Positions 15,401-26,251 of a stretch of DNA of 64,000 nt are shown here, piece after piece; positions within the stretch are counted from its first letter, which is position 1; every line of letters starts with the position of its first letter. Source of the DNA: Nocardia beijingensis NBRC 16342. Its GTDB lineage: Bacteria; Actinomycetota; Actinomycetes; Mycobacteriales; Mycobacteriaceae. Both the position numbers and the translations under genes were made by a program. Location: the NCBI RefSeq assembly GCF_001612785.1, contig NZ_BDBC01000003.1:289948-353947 (forward strand). Direction: 5' to 3'. Under the pieces are notes generated by a model. It was not told the origin of the DNA. It searched no databases and saw nothing but the letters and a program-made list of their open reading frames with translations.

Positions 15401-18400
15401 AACGCTCCGCGCTCAGGTCGGCGCGGCCGTGGTAGCCGCGCGCCAGCTGCACGCCGGACAGGTACAACTCGCCGACCACGCCGTCCGGAACCGGTCGCAA
15501 CCGATCGTCCAGGACCATGGCCCGGCTGCCCGGCACGGGACGCCCGATCGGCGCGGGACCGCTCGCGGCCGGATCGACGGGGGCGTACGTCGCGTGCACG
15601 GTGAATTCGGTGGGGCCGTAGAGGTTGTGCAGCCGCGCGTGACTCACGGTGGCGAACGCGGCGGCGGCCTCACCGGTCATCGCCTCCCCCGCGACCAGCA
15701 CGGTGCGCAGGGACGCGACCTCCTCCGGCGCGGCGGCGTCGGCGAACACCGTGAGCACGGACGGAACGAAAGAGGCCATCGTGACGCGGTGCGCGGCGAT
15801 GGTCGCGGCGAGATACCGGGGATCGCGGTGCCCGTCGTGGTCGGCGACCACGATCCGCGCGCCCCGGGTGAGCGGCGCGAACAGCTCCCACACCGACACG
15901 TCGAAGGTGGCCGGGGTCTTGAACAGCACGACGTCGCCCGCGCCGATCCGGTATTCGCCCGCGATCCACTCGATCTGGTTGACCACCGAATCATGCTGTA
16001 CCGCCACGCCTTTGGGACGTCCGGTCGATCCGGAGGTGAAGATGACGTACGCCACGCACGACGCGCGCAAGGGGGCGAGGCGATCCACGTCGCCGACCGG
16101 CGCGGCGGAGTACCCGGCGACCGCGGGATCGTCGGCCGTGACCACCGGTGTCGCGGGCAGCCCCGCGAGCGCGCAGCGATCGGCGAATCCGGCCGCCTCC
16201 TCCCGCGAGCGGGTGAGCACGCACACCGGGCGGGCCGCGGCGATCACCTGGGCGACCCGGGCCGCGGGCTGGTCCGGGTCCACCGGCACGTACCCGCCAC
16301 CCGCGGTCAGCACCGCGTACGCGGCCACCACCAGATCGACCGAACGCCGCATGCCGAGCACGACCAGCCGCTCGGGGCCGACGCCCGCGGCGATCAGCCG
16401 CCGCGCCAGCCGGTTGACCGCGCCCGCGAACTGCGTGTAGGTCAGCCCGCGCTCGGCGTCGAGCGCCGCGACCGCGTCGGGAGTGCGGCGCACCTGCGCC
16501 TCGAACGCGTCCAGCAGCGTCTGCGCCGGATTGTGGGCGGCCGCGGGAGCCAGCCCCGCCTCGAGCGCGCGTGCTCGCTCGTCCTGATCGAGAAGTGGCA
16601 GGTCGCGCACCGCGATCGTGGGATCCGCGGTGATCGCCCACAAGAAGCCGATCAGCCCGCGCGCGTACCCCGCGATGGTGGCTTCGTCGAACAGATCGGT
16701 GGCGTAGGTGAATTCGGCGGGAACGCCCGCCGGTGCCGAACCTTCCCCGAGTCCGGCGCCGGCGGCGTTCTCGGTGACCGTGAGCTGGAGATCCAGCTTG
16801 GTCACTCCGGTGTCCAGGGTACTGGTGACGACCGACAGTTCGGGCAGTTCGAAGGCGATTGCCTCGGCATTGTCGAACGCGAGCAGCACTTGGAACAGCG
16901 GGTGGCGCGCCTGTGAGCGTGGTGGATCCACCGCGGCGACCACCCGCTCGAACGGCAGTTCGGCATGGCCGAAGGCGGCGAGGTCCCCCGCGCGCACCCG
17001 CGCCAGCAAGGCGGTGAACGGCTCGGCCGCGTCGATCCGGGTCCGCAGTGCCAGCGTGTTGACGAACATGCCGATCAAGTCGTCGAGCGCGCGGTCGCCC
17101 CTGCCCCCGACCGGGGTGCCGATCACGATGTCGTCGCCGCCGGACAGCCGGGCCAGCAAGGCGGCCAGCGCGGCGTGCGTCAGCATGAAGGTGGAAACGC
17201 CGTGCGCGCGGGCGAGTTCGTTCATCCGCGCGACCAGTTCGCCGGGGAACTCGAAGCCGAACACCGCGCCGCGACCTGAGGCCACCGCCGGGCGGGGCCG
17301 GTCGGCGGGCAGGTCGAGCTGGTCGGGCGCGCCCGCGAGCGCATCGGTCCAGAAGGACGACTGCGCGGCCGCGAACGAATCGTCCGCGCAGCCGAGCAGC
17401 TCGTGCTGCCACAGGCTGTAGTCGGCGTACTGCACCGGCAGCGGAGCCCAGGTGGGCGCGCTGCCGCCGCGACGCGCCCCGTAGGCGGTCATCACGTCGC
17501 GGGCCAGCACGCGCAGCGAGAGCCCGTCGGCGGCGATGTGGTGCAGGGCCAGCGCGAGCGCATGACTGCCGTCGTCCACCGCGAAGACGCGGGCCCGGAT
17601 CGGGATCTCGCGTTCCAAGTCGAAGCCACCGGCGGCGAACGCGCTCAGACGCCCGTCCAGCTCGGCGGCGGCGATCGCCTCCGGCGCGCCCGCGACCTCC
17701 GCCACCGACAACACGACCTGCCGCGCCGCGGGACCCGTGCCGTCGCCCGGCAGCGCGGGGAAGATCGTGCGCAGCACCTCGTGCCGGATGACCAGATCGT
17801 CGAGCGCCTGCCGCAGTGCGGTGACGTCCACCGCGCCGCGCAGCCGCACCACGAACGGCATGTTGTAGCTGGCGCCCGGCTCGAACCGGTTCAGGAACCA
17901 GATGCGCTGCTGCGCCGGAGAGAGCGGAACCAGCGGCGGCCGTGGCCGTGCCCGCAGCTGCGCGACCAAGGACGCGCCGCCGGATCCACCGGCCCGCTCG
18001 ACGAGTCCGGCGAGTTCGGCCACCGTGCAGGCGGCGAACACGTCGCGGACTCCGAGCGGGCAGTTCAGGTCGGCGGACAGCCGGGCGGCGACCTGCGTCG
18101 CCACCAGACTGTTGCCGCCGAGTGCGAAGAAGTCGTCGTCGCGACCGACCAGCTCGTTACCGAGCACCTCGGCGAACACCCGCGCGACGGCCAGCTCCAC
18201 GGGGGTCGCCGGCGCGGTGTAACCCGTCGAAGCCCTGCTCGGAGCCGGTAACGCGGCGCGATCCAACTTCCCCGACGCGTTCACCGGCAAGGTGTCCAGC
18301 AGCACGTAGGCGGCGGGCACCATATAGCCGGGCAGCGCCTCGGCTGCCGCGGCGCGCAGCCGCTCGGGCCGCACCGCACCCGGTCGCGCCGCCACGACGT

Positions 18401-21209
18401 AGGCCACCAGCTGCGCGCCGACCCCCGCGTCGTCACGCACCACGACCACCGCTCGGTCCACCCCGTCCACCCCGGCGAGCACGGCCTCGATCTCGCCCGG
18501 CTCGATGCGCAGGCCGCGCAGCTTCACCTGGAAGTCCGTGCGTCCGAGGTACTCCAGCTCGCCGTGCGTGGTCCAGCGCACCAGGTCACCGGTGCGATAC
18601 ATCCGGTCGCCCGCCCGCGCGGGCCCGGCCGGGCCGCCGAACGGGTCGGCCACGAACCGCGCCGCGGTCAGCTCCGGTCGCGCCACGTAGCCCCGGGCGA
18701 GCTGTACCCCCGACAGATACAGCTCGCCCGGCGCCCCGACCGGCACCGGCCGCAGCCGCGAGTCGAGAACATAGAGCCTGGTGTTGAACACCGGCGCGCC
18801 GATCGGCACCGAGAGGGTATCGGTGTCGGTGACTTCGTGAAAGGTGACGTCGACCGCCGCTTCCGTCGGACCGTACAGATTGTGCAGGCGAACACCGGTG
18901 AGTTCGCGCAACCGCTGGGCGAGCGCGGCGGGCAGCGCCTCCCCTGAGGCGAACACCGTGCGCAGCGGCGTGCGGAACGCGGCGTGCTGATCGGCGAGGA
19001 ACGCCGCGAGCATCGAAGGCACGAAATGCGCTGTGGTGACGCCGTGTTCCGCGATGACCCGGCGCAGATAAGCGGGATCGCGGTGCCCGTCCGGCTGGGC
19101 GAGCACCAGCGTCGCGCCGATCTGCAACGGCCAGAAGAATTCCCACACCGAGACGTCGAAAGTGGCCGGAGTCTTCTGCAGCACGACGTCTCGCGCCGAT
19201 AGTCGATAGGTCTGCTGCATCCACACCAACCGGTTGACGATCGCGCGGTGGGTGATGGCGACGCCCTTGGGCAGACCGGTCGATCCGGAGGTGAAGATCA
19301 CATACGCCGGGTGCTCCGGTCGCAGGGGCGCGACTCGTTCCCGGTCCCAGATCGGCCCCGCACCGTCTGTGTCGTCGGCCTGGTCCACCCGCACCACCGG
19401 CAGGCCGGACAGCTCCGGCGGCACCTCGTCCCCGGCGATCAACGCGCACGCCGGACGGGCCGTGGCCAGAATGCGCGCTGTGCGCTCCGGCGGATGATCC
19501 GGATCCAGCGGAAGGTAGGCGCCGCCCGCGGCGAGCACCGCGTACATCGCGATCACCAGCTCCGGCGAGCGCGGCAGGTGCAGCGCCACCAGCGTTTCCG
19601 GCCCGACGCCCACCGCGATCAGCCTGCGGGCGAGCCGATGGCCGCGCGCGGCCAGCTCGCGATAGGTGAGGTCCGGCGCACCGGCGGCCCGCAGCGCCAC
19701 CGCGCTCGGCGTGCGGGCCACCTGCGCCTCGAACATCGACACCAGCGTCGCCACGGGAGCGAAGCCTGCACGGCGACCAGGCAGCAGCGCTTCCACGTCG
19801 AAACCCGTCTCGTTCCAGATCCGGGTGCTGACCTCGAGTTCCAGCTCGGTCGCGACCTCGACGGCGGCGAGCGCGGTGTCCGGCTCGGTGGCGACCAGGC
19901 GCTCCAGGTAGCGGAGGAACCGGGCGTGCTGCCGTGCGACGTCGTCGGCGGTGTACAGGTGCGGATTGGCCTCGAAGTCGACGTGCACGCGATCCCGGTC
20001 GCCGTAGTAGACGTTGAAGCTCAGGTCCTCGACCGGGCCGGTGGACAGCACGTGGTACCGCCCCGCCGTGTCGCCGAGGGTCAGGTCGCTGCGGAACAGC
20101 ATGATGTTGGCCAGCGGCCCGAAGAGCCCGCGCCGCGCCGGACCGGCGGCGCGCTCGGCGTCCCGCTGGATGTCCTCGTGGCGGTAGCGCTGGTGGCGCA
20201 GCGCCCCCGCGACCTCGACGCGAGTGGCGCGCAGCAACGCGCCCCAGCTGCCGTCGACCGGCAACCGCAGCGGCACGATGTTCGACAGCATGCCCGCCGA
20301 GCGCCGCAGCGCCGCGGTGGTCCGCGCGGTCACCGGCAGGCTCAGCACGGCCTCGTCCCGGTCGGTGAGCCGTCCCAGATAGGCGGCGAACGCCGCGAGC
20401 AGCACCACCGCGAGCGTCGAATCCTGGCTCGCGGCAAGCGCGTTCATCCGCTCGACGAGCTCGGGCGCGAGAGCTCGCCCCGCGGTGAGGTTGGTCGCGC
20501 GGCGGTGCGCGCAGCGACCGGTGAGACTGGTCGGGCCTTCCAACCCGGCCACCCGCCCGGCCCAGTGGGCGCGATCGGATTCGAACCGGGGGCTGTCGCG
20601 GTAGGCGAGCTCGGCCTGGGTCAGTGCGGCGAGGGTGGCGGGCCGCACGGCTTCGGGTTCGGTGCCGAGCACCCGCGCGGTGTACCGCTCGGCCACCCGC
20701 ATGGTGTTGGTGAGCGCGCCGTAACCGTCCAGCACGATGTGATGGGCCCGCAGGTACCAGAAGTACCGTCGCTCGGCGACGCGCAGCACCGCTCCTGCGA
20801 ACAGCCGGTCGGTGCGCAGGTCGACCGGCGCGCCGGCGTCCGCCCGCATCCAGGCGTGCGCCGCGGCCACCGGGTCGGTCTCCGCGCGCAGGTCGATCAG
20901 CGGGATGTCGACCGACAGGCCGAAGTCGACGTACTGGTGCGGGACGCCGCCGGATTCCCCGATCCGCACCAGCACCGACTCGTACTCGCGGGCCGCTTCG
21001 ACCGAGACCTCTTGCAGCAGCGCGGCGTCCAGCTCACCGCGCACGTCCACGTACTGCGCCACGTTGATCGGGATGTCCGGATCGAGCAGCTGCGCGTACC
21101 AGACGCCGAGTTGCGCGGGCGCCAAGGCGAACGGCTCGGCCCCGGACGGCTCCGGCTCGACGGAACGCGGCGGCAACGCGCTGGACCCACCCAACTCCGT
21201 ATCGTGCAC
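3430..21209 (-). CDS. Giant non-ribosomal peptide synthetase subunit 1, (C-A-T)x5-C, with a frameshift
   Basis: This is a cytoplasmic assembly-line enzyme of about 5,926 residues if one missing base near 5960 is restored. As written, the first frame stops at 5835 and the rest continues in a second frame to the TGA at 3430. The start is GTG at 21209, preceded by AGGAGG at good spacing. Five C-A-T modules are followed by one C domain and a truncated A-domain N-terminus. Each C domain has HHxxxDG, each A domain has the TSGSTG core and a YGxTE motif, and each T domain has GG(N/S)S. Pocket codes are A1 DVWHFSLVDK (Ser), A2 DVWSLALVHK (unassigned), A3 Ser, A4 DFWNIGMVHK (Thr) and A5 DLWHLILVSK (unassigned); the final Lys is assumed. 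The first C domain has no upstream carrier, so it is an N-acylating starter or is loaded by a partner protein. No epimerase or thioesterase domain is present. The product is unknown. Confidence 0.93.
5130..8340 (-). other. NRPS module 5: C - A(unassigned, frameshifted) - T
   Basis: The C domain spans about 8330-6960 and the A domain about 6925-5430. The reading frame changes near 5960. The carrier serine lies near 5275. Pocket residues upstream of the shift read DLWHLILVS, with no recognised substrate. The sequence on both sides of the shift is well conserved, so the module looks functional apart from the one base. Confidence 0.75.
5957..5963 (-). other. Single-base frameshift inside NRPS module 5 A domain
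   Basis: Reading on the minus strand, the protein is conserved up to the peptide VAIGSP. It then goes out of frame, and the expected continuation ([13 protein letters not shown]) appears at once in another frame. The plus-strand bases ccaggcggggagcc lack one base relative to what the conserved frame needs, next to a run of four G. Either the gene is interrupted or a base was lost in sequencing of a short G run. Confidence 0.85.
8370..11540 (-). other. NRPS module 4: C - A(Thr) - T
   Basis: The C domain spans about 11530-10180, the A domain about 10130-8640, and the carrier serine lies near 8500. Pocket residues DFWNIGMVH match the textbook threonine code. The A domain belongs to a different subgroup from its neighbours, with YGITE where the others have YGPTE. 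Confidence 0.8.
11560..14720 (-). other. NRPS module 3: C - A(Ser) - T
   Basis: The C domain spans about 14715-13360, the A domain about 13330-11850, and the carrier serine lies near 11700. Pocket residues are the serine code DVWHFSLVD. Much of the A domain shares long identical peptide stretches with module 1, but about 12060-12900 uses visibly more A/T-ending codons than its surroundings. Confidence 0.8.
14740..17950 (-). other. NRPS module 2: C - A(unassigned) - T
   Basis: The C domain spans about 17940-16570, the A domain about 16520-15030, and the carrier serine lies near 14880. Pocket residues read DVWSLALVH, which I cannot match to a well-known substrate. Confidence 0.75.
17965..21209 (-). 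other. NRPS module 1: starter C - A(Ser) - T
   Basis: The C domain spans about 21130-19860 (HHIVLDG near 20740) and diverges from the other C domains, in keeping with a starter role. The A domain spans about 19750-18260 with pocket residues DVWHFSLVD, the serine code. The carrier serine lies near 18110. Confidence 0.8.
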
Positions 21210-21599
21210 CAGAGCCTCCTACCCGGCGAAACAGCGGCTGGCCGAACGTTTTCCAGCAGCACGAACAGGCCGCTGCACCCGGCTGCCCAGCCCGGACGCA
21301 TGGCATCGGCCACCACGTGCGATTCGATGAGAGCGCGAACGGTGCTCGGGCACGCTCGCGCGGAAAGCCGCCAATCCTCCAACGTCATCGCCGTGGAGCG
21401 GGCGCCACGGCTATGTCAGCTACGTCACACGGGTTCCGATCCGTGCAGTGCGAACATTAGGCGCTTCGTTAATAAAAAGGAACAATTTGCACTAAAAACT
21501 TCTGGACGGTCGTCCAGCGCGGCTACCAGGGCCGGGAGTCCAGGGCAAAGCGCAATGCGCGGTCACATCCGACCGCGGCGACACCGATGGCTGTGCAGA
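21210..21599. other. Intergenic region upstream of the NRPS
   Basis: This 390-base gap contains no convincing gene. It holds the hairpin at 21493-21517 and, at about 21450-21500, the most A/T-rich stretch of the neighbourhood, a reasonable place for the NRPS promoter. I could not assign -35 and -10 boxes with confidence. The ribosome binding site of the synthetase (AGGAGG) is at about 21216-21221. Confidence 0.4.
21493..21517 (-). terminator. Probable intrinsic terminator after the GAF regulator gene
   Basis: On the minus strand CTGGAC-GACC-GTCCAG forms a six-pair stem with a four-base loop, followed by AAGTTTTTAG. It lies about 80 bases after the stop of the regulator gene and would separate it from the NRPS transcript. 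Confidence 0.45.
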
Positions 21600-22970
21600 T
21601 TATGGGCCGAAACGTTGCATTCGCGTTGCATCGGCCCCGAGGCGGCGATCCAGCACCCGGATCTTGGCCTCGATCTGCGCGTACAGCGGCGAATCACGAT
21701 CGACCGTGGCCCGGTAGGCCGCCCATGCCGCGGCGTCGTCGCGACCCTCAGGGCACGCGGTCCACCGGCGCAGTACCGCGGCGTCGCCCGAGGCCAGCAC
21801 CGCGGTGCGCAACCTGACCCGCAGTTCGTCGCGAATGTCGATGATGCCCGGCGCGGTCGAGCGCGGCAGCACGGGCCCGGCATGGAGCCGTAATGCGGAA
21901 TCGACATCACCGGAGTCGAGCGCGGCGCGCAACGCCTCCACATCGGTTGCGACGGGAACGCGCAAACGGTAAGGGCGCGAATCGAACACGGCCGGACCGA
22001 CCACCGCCCGCAACCGCGACACCGCGGCGCGGATGGTGCCGTTGTCCAGATCGGTGTCGTCGAGCAGCAGCGCGAGGTGATCGGCGCCGAGCCCCTCCGG
22101 ATGTTCCGCGAGCAACAGCAGGATCTCGGCGTGCCGCTGCGACAGGGGCACCCGGTCCTCCGCGACGCTCAGTTGCGGCTGCCCGAGACCGAGCACGTCG
22201 AGCGCGAGCCGGCCCGCCGGGTGCGGCTGCCCAGGGTCGCGCCTGCCGTGACCGTCCGCGTGACGCTCGCCGGAGCGCATCGCGGTGAGCAGCAGGTCCA
22301 TTTCCGCGGCCGTCGCGGTGGCTTTGACCAGGGCGAGGATCTCCGGTTTCGCCACACGGACACCGCCGGCGATCATCAGCACACCGACCAGCCTGCCGTC
22401 GGGGTCGTGCACCGGGGCCGCGGCTCCGGTGATCTGGTGCATCCGGTGCAGGAAGTGCTCGGGGCCGTGGATCCACGCGGCGCGCCCGGTGCGCACCACC
22501 AGGCCGACCGCGTTCGTCCCGATGCGGCGCTCGCTCAGATCGTCACCGGCGCGCAGGCCGATCTCCGCGGCGGCCGCCACCTGCTCGGGGCCGCCGTGCA
22601 CCGAGAGCACCCGGCCGAACTGATCGGCCACCACGACGATCAAACCCGTTCTGGCCGTGTCTTGTACGAGCAATTTGTCGATCAGCGGCATCAGCGCGGC
22701 GACCGGATGGGCCTGGAGATAGCGCTGCAGGTCGGCGCCGCGCAGACCGCGGCCGTCCACCGCGTCCATCGGGTCGACGCCCCCGCGCAGGCTACGTAAC
22801 CAGGACTCCAGCACCGCGGGACGCAGCAGACCGGCGAGGCGGGCAAGTTGATCGCCACCCGCGCCGAGATATCCGTGCGCCTGCGCGGCGTAGACTTCGA
22901 GCGCACCGAGTTGGGCGCCCGGCTCCACGCCCGGCCGTGGGGGTCGCCCACCCGCGATGTTGCTGACCAT
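21600..22970 (-). CDS. GAF-domain transcriptional regulator with C-terminal winged-helix-like domain
   Basis: The protein has about 456 residues. The ATG at 22970 is preceded by an AGAAAGG ribosome site; an in-frame start further upstream would add an uncharged, unlikely leader. The middle (about residues 100-240) resembles the GAF sensor of AcoR-type regulators, including a GTNAVGLVVRTG-like stretch and a conserved HQITGAAAPVHDPDG segment. The C-terminal third resembles a winged-helix DNA-binding domain followed by a helical tail like those of SARP/BTAD proteins. No sigma-54 ATPase domain is present. It lies between the mycofactocin genes and the NRPS, on the same strand as both, so it could control either. 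The ligand is unknown. Confidence 0.75.
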   Translation of the reverse strand: MVSNIAGGRPPRPGVEPGAQLGALEVYAAQAHGYLGAGGDQLARLAGLLRPAVLESWLRSLRGGVDPMDAVDGRGLRGADLQRYLQAHPVAALMPLIDKLLVQDTARTGLIVVVADQFGRVLSVHGGPEQVAAAAEIGLRAGDDLSERRIGTNAVGLVVRTGRAAWIHGPEHFLHRMHQITGAAAPVHDPDGRLVGVLMIAGGVRVAKPEILALVKATATAAEMDLLLTAMRSGERHADGHGRRDPGQPHPAGRLALDVLGLGQPQLSVAEDRVPLSQRHAEILLLLAEHPEGLGADHLALLLDDTDLDNGTIRAAVSRLRAVVGPAVFDSRPYRLRVPVATDVEALRAALDSGDVDSALRLHAGPVLPRSTAPGIIDIRDELRVRLRTAVLASGDAAVLRRWTACPEGRDDAAAWAAYRATVDRDSPLYAQIEAKIRVLDRRLGADATRMQRFGP

Positions 22971-23095
22971 TTGCCTTTCTTTCCGCCCCAAACTGTACCG
23001 GCGCATTCTCGGCGGCAGCGGCCGATGTTCGGCTTTGTCCGCCAGGTCACACCTGGTGCGCATCCAGGAAAATTGTGACCGAACCGTCTTTCACT

Positions 23096-24547
23096 TCATG
23101 CGGACAGGTATGCGGCCGCCTTTTCCGCGATCATCATGGTCGTGGCCTGCGGTCCCCGGCCGAGTGGCACCGGGACGACGGACAGATCCACCACGGACAA
23201 CCCGGTGACTCCGAGCACCCGGCACCGCTCGTCCACCACGGCCGCCGCATCGTTCTCCCGGCCCATTCGGCAGGTACCGGACAAATGCTGCGAGGTGGCG
23301 AGATTCGCGCGTAACCAGGCGTCCAGACCCGTCTGCCGCGGAATCGGATCGACCGGCCGCGCGTTCATTCGTCGCAGCAGCCCGCCCGCGGTCGCCACCG
23401 CGTCGCGCAATCGGGCGCGGTCCGCTTCGGCGGTCAAGTAGCGATAGTCGATCAGCGGGGCGGCGGCGGGGTCGGCCGACCGCAAGCGCAGCACCCCGGA
23501 GGATCGCGGGCGCATCAGGGTGACGCCAAGCCGGTGCACCCCTGGCGTGAACGACACAGCGTAGGGCCGGACTTCGACATCGTCGACCTCGAGCACCACC
23601 TCCAGCGGGACGGTCGGCGGCTGGGCGAGGTCGAGCAGGTAGGAGATGCCCACTTCCGGATGGTCGCCGAGCCAGGCGCCGACCGGGGCGGCGTGCACGA
23701 CGGGGATGCCGAGGGAGCGTAGCTGTTCCGGGTCGCCGACGCCCGAACGCAGCAGCAGCGTTGCCGACTCGATCGCGCCCGCGCAGAGCACGATGCGGTC
23801 GGCCCACTCGACGCCGCTCTCGCCGTCGCGGACGTACTCCACGCCCACCGCACGGGTTCCGTCGAAGCGGATGCGCGTGACCAGGGTTTCCCCCGCGACG
23901 CTCAGATTCGGGCGGCCCAGCGCGGGCAGCAGATAGCCGAGCGCAGGACCGATTCGCCTCCCTTGATCGCAATTGCACGGCACCACGCCCACCCCCTCGC
24001 CGCTGTCGGGCGCATTCAGATCGGGTATCTCGGCGAAGCCGGACGCGAGGCACGCCTCGGTGAACGCCGCACTCACCGGCGCGGGAGCCGAGCCGCGCAC
24101 CACGGGGATCGGGCCGCGATCGCCGTGCCAGGGCTGCTCGCCGAAGTCGAGGTCACGTTCGATCCGGCAGTAGAGCGGAAGCACGGCGTCGAACGACCAG
24201 GCGTCCGAGCCGCCGATCGCCCGGCTCCACGCGTCGAAGTCCGCCGCCGTGGCGCGGACGAAGTAACCGCCGTTGACCGCCCCCGACCCGCCGATCACCT
24301 TGCCGCGCACGATGGTCGCGGGCATCGGCGGGTCGTCGGCGAGGGTCACCTCGTAGCGCCACAGCCATTCCACCTCTGGACCGATCGGCAGCGCCGCGGC
24401 GTCCAGCAATTCGGCGGGCATCACGTCGCGGCTGGTCCACAATCGACCGGCCTCGAGCAGCCGCACCGTGTGCGCCGGATCGGCGCTCAACCGCTCCGCC
24501 AGAACACACCCGGCGGTACCGCCTCCCACGATGAGCGTGTCGGCCAT
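23096..24547 (-). CDS. mftG: Mycofactocin-associated GMC-family flavin oxidoreductase MftG
   Basis: This is a glucose-methanol-choline (GMC) oxidoreductase of about 483 residues. The N-terminal FAD-binding fingerprint is IVGGGTAGCVLAERLS and the GMC signature GKVIGGSGAVNGG is clear. The C-terminal HLSGTCRMG segment carries the catalytic histidine region. The start ATG at 24547 follows GGGAG. MftG proteins link the mycofactocinol/mycofactocinone redox pair to the respiratory chain. The gene is 72 bases downstream of mftF on the same strand, so it is the last gene of the mycofactocin transcript visible here. Placement next to mftF is what separates it from other GMC oxidases. Confidence 0.88.
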   Translation of the reverse strand: MADTLIVGGGTAGCVLAERLSADPAHTVRLLEAGRLWTSRDVMPAELLDAAALPIGPEVEWLWRYEVTLADDPPMPATIVRGKVIGGSGAVNGGYFVRATAADFDAWSRAIGGSDAWSFDAVLPLYCRIERDLDFGEQPWHGDRGPIPVVRGSAPAPVSAAFTEACLASGFAEIPDLNAPDSGEGVGVVPCNCDQGRRIGPALGYLLPALGRPNLSVAGETLVTRIRFDGTRAVGVEYVRDGESGVEWADRIVLCAGAIESATLLLRSGVGDPEQLRSLGIPVVHAAPVGAWLGDHPEVGISYLLDLAQPPTVPLEVVLEVDDVEVRPYAVSFTPGVHRLGVTLMRPRSSGVLRLRSADPAAAPLIDYRYLTAEADRARLRDAVATAGGLLRRMNARPVDPIPRQTGLDAWLRANLATSQHLSGTCRMGRENDAAAVVDERCRVLGVTGLSVVDLSVVPVPLGRGPQATTMMIAEKAAAYLSA

Positions 24548-24619
24548 TCGGACTCCCGTTTCGGTATCTCGTCGCGAGGCTGCGGGCAAGATCCAGGTCA
24601 TCGCGGGCGATCGGGTCGG

Positions 24620-26029
24620 TCAGCGGGATGGTGTGGTCGGTTTCAGCGCTTCCACGCTGCGCGCGCGGAACGCGCCCAGCCACAGGCCGGTGCCGTAGGC
24701 GATGTCGTCGAGGCGCTTGTAGACCGCGTAGCGCACCGGATCCAGCCCGCCCGCGTCGCGATGGGTGAACCAGTCGGCCAGGCCGTCCGCGACGGCCATG
24801 GTGACGGCGATGCGCCGCACGCGCCCGGAGAAGACCATCGCCAGCACCGTGATCGGCCAGTAGTGCCTGCACATCGCCGAGGCCAGCCGCCACAGTCCGG
24901 CGAAGAAGCCGCGCGCCAAATAGATCGCCGCGATCCTGGTCGGGTTGTCCAGCTCGGTGAAGACGCGGCGCAACCGGGCCAGCGCGGTGATCAGCGTGAC
25001 GATGCCGCCGAGCAGGCCCCACTTGGTGAGCGTGGCGAACAGGAACGCGGCCAGCAGCGTCCAGGACGGCACCGACAGCGGCGACACCGTGCCCGCGTGC
25101 CGCTCGCCCAGCGGCGCCGCGCCGGTGCCGTAGAACAGCTTGCGGCCGAACCACGCGCGGAACGACACCCGGTGGTCGTGGGCCACGTGGGCCGCGGGCT
25201 CGTAGCGCAGCCGCCAGCCCGCCCGCTCCAGCCGCCAGCACAGGTCGACATCCTCGGCGACGTGCATCGACTCGTCGAAGCCGCCCTGCTCCAGCAGCGC
25301 CCTGCGCCGGGCGAGCAGCGCCGCGCTCGGCACGTAGGACACCAGACCGCGCGAGTGCACCGCCGCCTCGCGCCTGCCCAGGTCAAGCGAGGAGCGGGTG
25401 TGCTCGTAGCGCGCCAGCGCGTTGGACTCCGGGTCCAGCGCGACGATCCGCGGCGCGACCAGCGCCACCCCCGGGTCGCTGAAGTGGCCGAGCATCACCT
25501 CCAGCCACCCGCTGCGCGGCACCACGTCGGAATCCAGGAACGCGACGAAGTCGGTTGTCGCCGCCCGTAAGCCGGCATTGCGCGCGGCCGCGGGGCCCTG
25601 CTTGCGGTCTTGCCGCAGCACGGTCACCCGGCACCGGGTGCCGCGGTTGCGCGGTATCCGGACCGGCTGGTCGGACCCGTCGTCGACCACGATGACGTTG
25701 TGCCCGCGCAGCGCGGCGAGCAGCCGCGCCAGCCCCTCGGCGTTGTTGTGCAGCGGCACGATGACGGTGACATCCTCCGGCGAAGGCAGCAACCGGGGGC
25801 GTGGGTTGGCCACTCCGGAGTCGAGCAGCCGTCTGGCAACGACGGCGGACTTCGGATCGGTCACCTCGAGGTACCCGTCGCCGATCATCTCGGCGGCCTC
25901 CGGGGCAAGCCGCAGCAACCTGGCCGGCGAACCGCCGATCAGAAGCCGCCCGCCGGAGTATGCGCGTACCCGAGGATCGATCCGCACCCCGAATCCATCG
26001 GGCAGGCGATCATGGCGCATTCCTGGCAT
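24620..26029 (-). CDS. mftF: Mycofactocin glycosyltransferase MftF
   Basis: This family 2 glycosyltransferase adds the oligoglucose chain of mycofactocin. The N-terminal part ([13 protein letters not shown] ... [17 protein letters not shown]) is the characteristic MftF leader domain. A GT-A domain follows, with [18 protein letters not shown] and the metal-binding-type motif FLDSDVVP. The C-terminus holds hydrophobic, membrane-associated segments. Start choice is uncertain: ATG at 26029 gives 469 residues, close to the family length; ATGs at 26056 and 26020 are alternatives and none has an ideal ribosome site. It is separated by about 220 bases from the upstream mftB-mftC fusion. Confidence 0.87.
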   Translation of the reverse strand: MPGMRHDRLPDGFGVRIDPRVRAYSGGRLLIGGSPARLLRLAPEAAEMIGDGYLEVTDPKSAVVARRLLDSGVANPRPRLLPSPEDVTVIVPLHNNAEGLARLLAALRGHNVIVVDDGSDQPVRIPRNRGTRCRVTVLRQDRKQGPAAARNAGLRAATTDFVAFLDSDVVPRSGWLEVMLGHFSDPGVALVAPRIVALDPESNALARYEHTRSSLDLGRREAAVHSRGLVSYVPSAALLARRRALLEQGGFDESMHVAEDVDLCWRLERAGWRLRYEPAAHVAHDHRVSFRAWFGRKLFYGTGAAPLGERHAGTVSPLSVPSWTLLAAFLFATLTKWGLLGGIVTLITALARLRRVFTELDNPTRIAAIYLARGFFAGLWRLASAMCRHYWPITVLAMVFSGRVRRIAVTMAVADGLADWFTHRDAGGLDPVRYAVYKRLDDIAYGTGLWLGAFRARSVEALKPTTPSR

Positions 26030-26251
26030 GCTAGGCGGACTTTCGCGGGCAGACATCAACACTCGGGAAAAATCGGCGGAATTCCGGGCGAAACCGGCCC
26101 GCCACCGGAACGGGCGCGGGACGCACGCGATGCCGAGTGTTCGCCCGCACCCACTTTCCAGCATCCGGCAACGCGACGGCTAACGCCCGGTCCGCGACCG
26201 GGCGATAGCCAAACCCACCGCAGTAGCACACTTTCAGCAAACTTCACGGCT

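Noticed and set aside
12153..16916. Second very long plus-strand open frame opposite the NRPS (about 1,590 codons)
   Set aside because: Same cause: antisense shadow of repeated modules, no recognisable protein features.
21459..21477. Possible iron-box (IdeR/DmdR) upstream of the NRPS
   Set aside because: TTAGGCG...TTAATAA has only part of one half-site of the TTAGGTTAGGCTAACCTAA pattern and no symmetry, so iron control is not supported.
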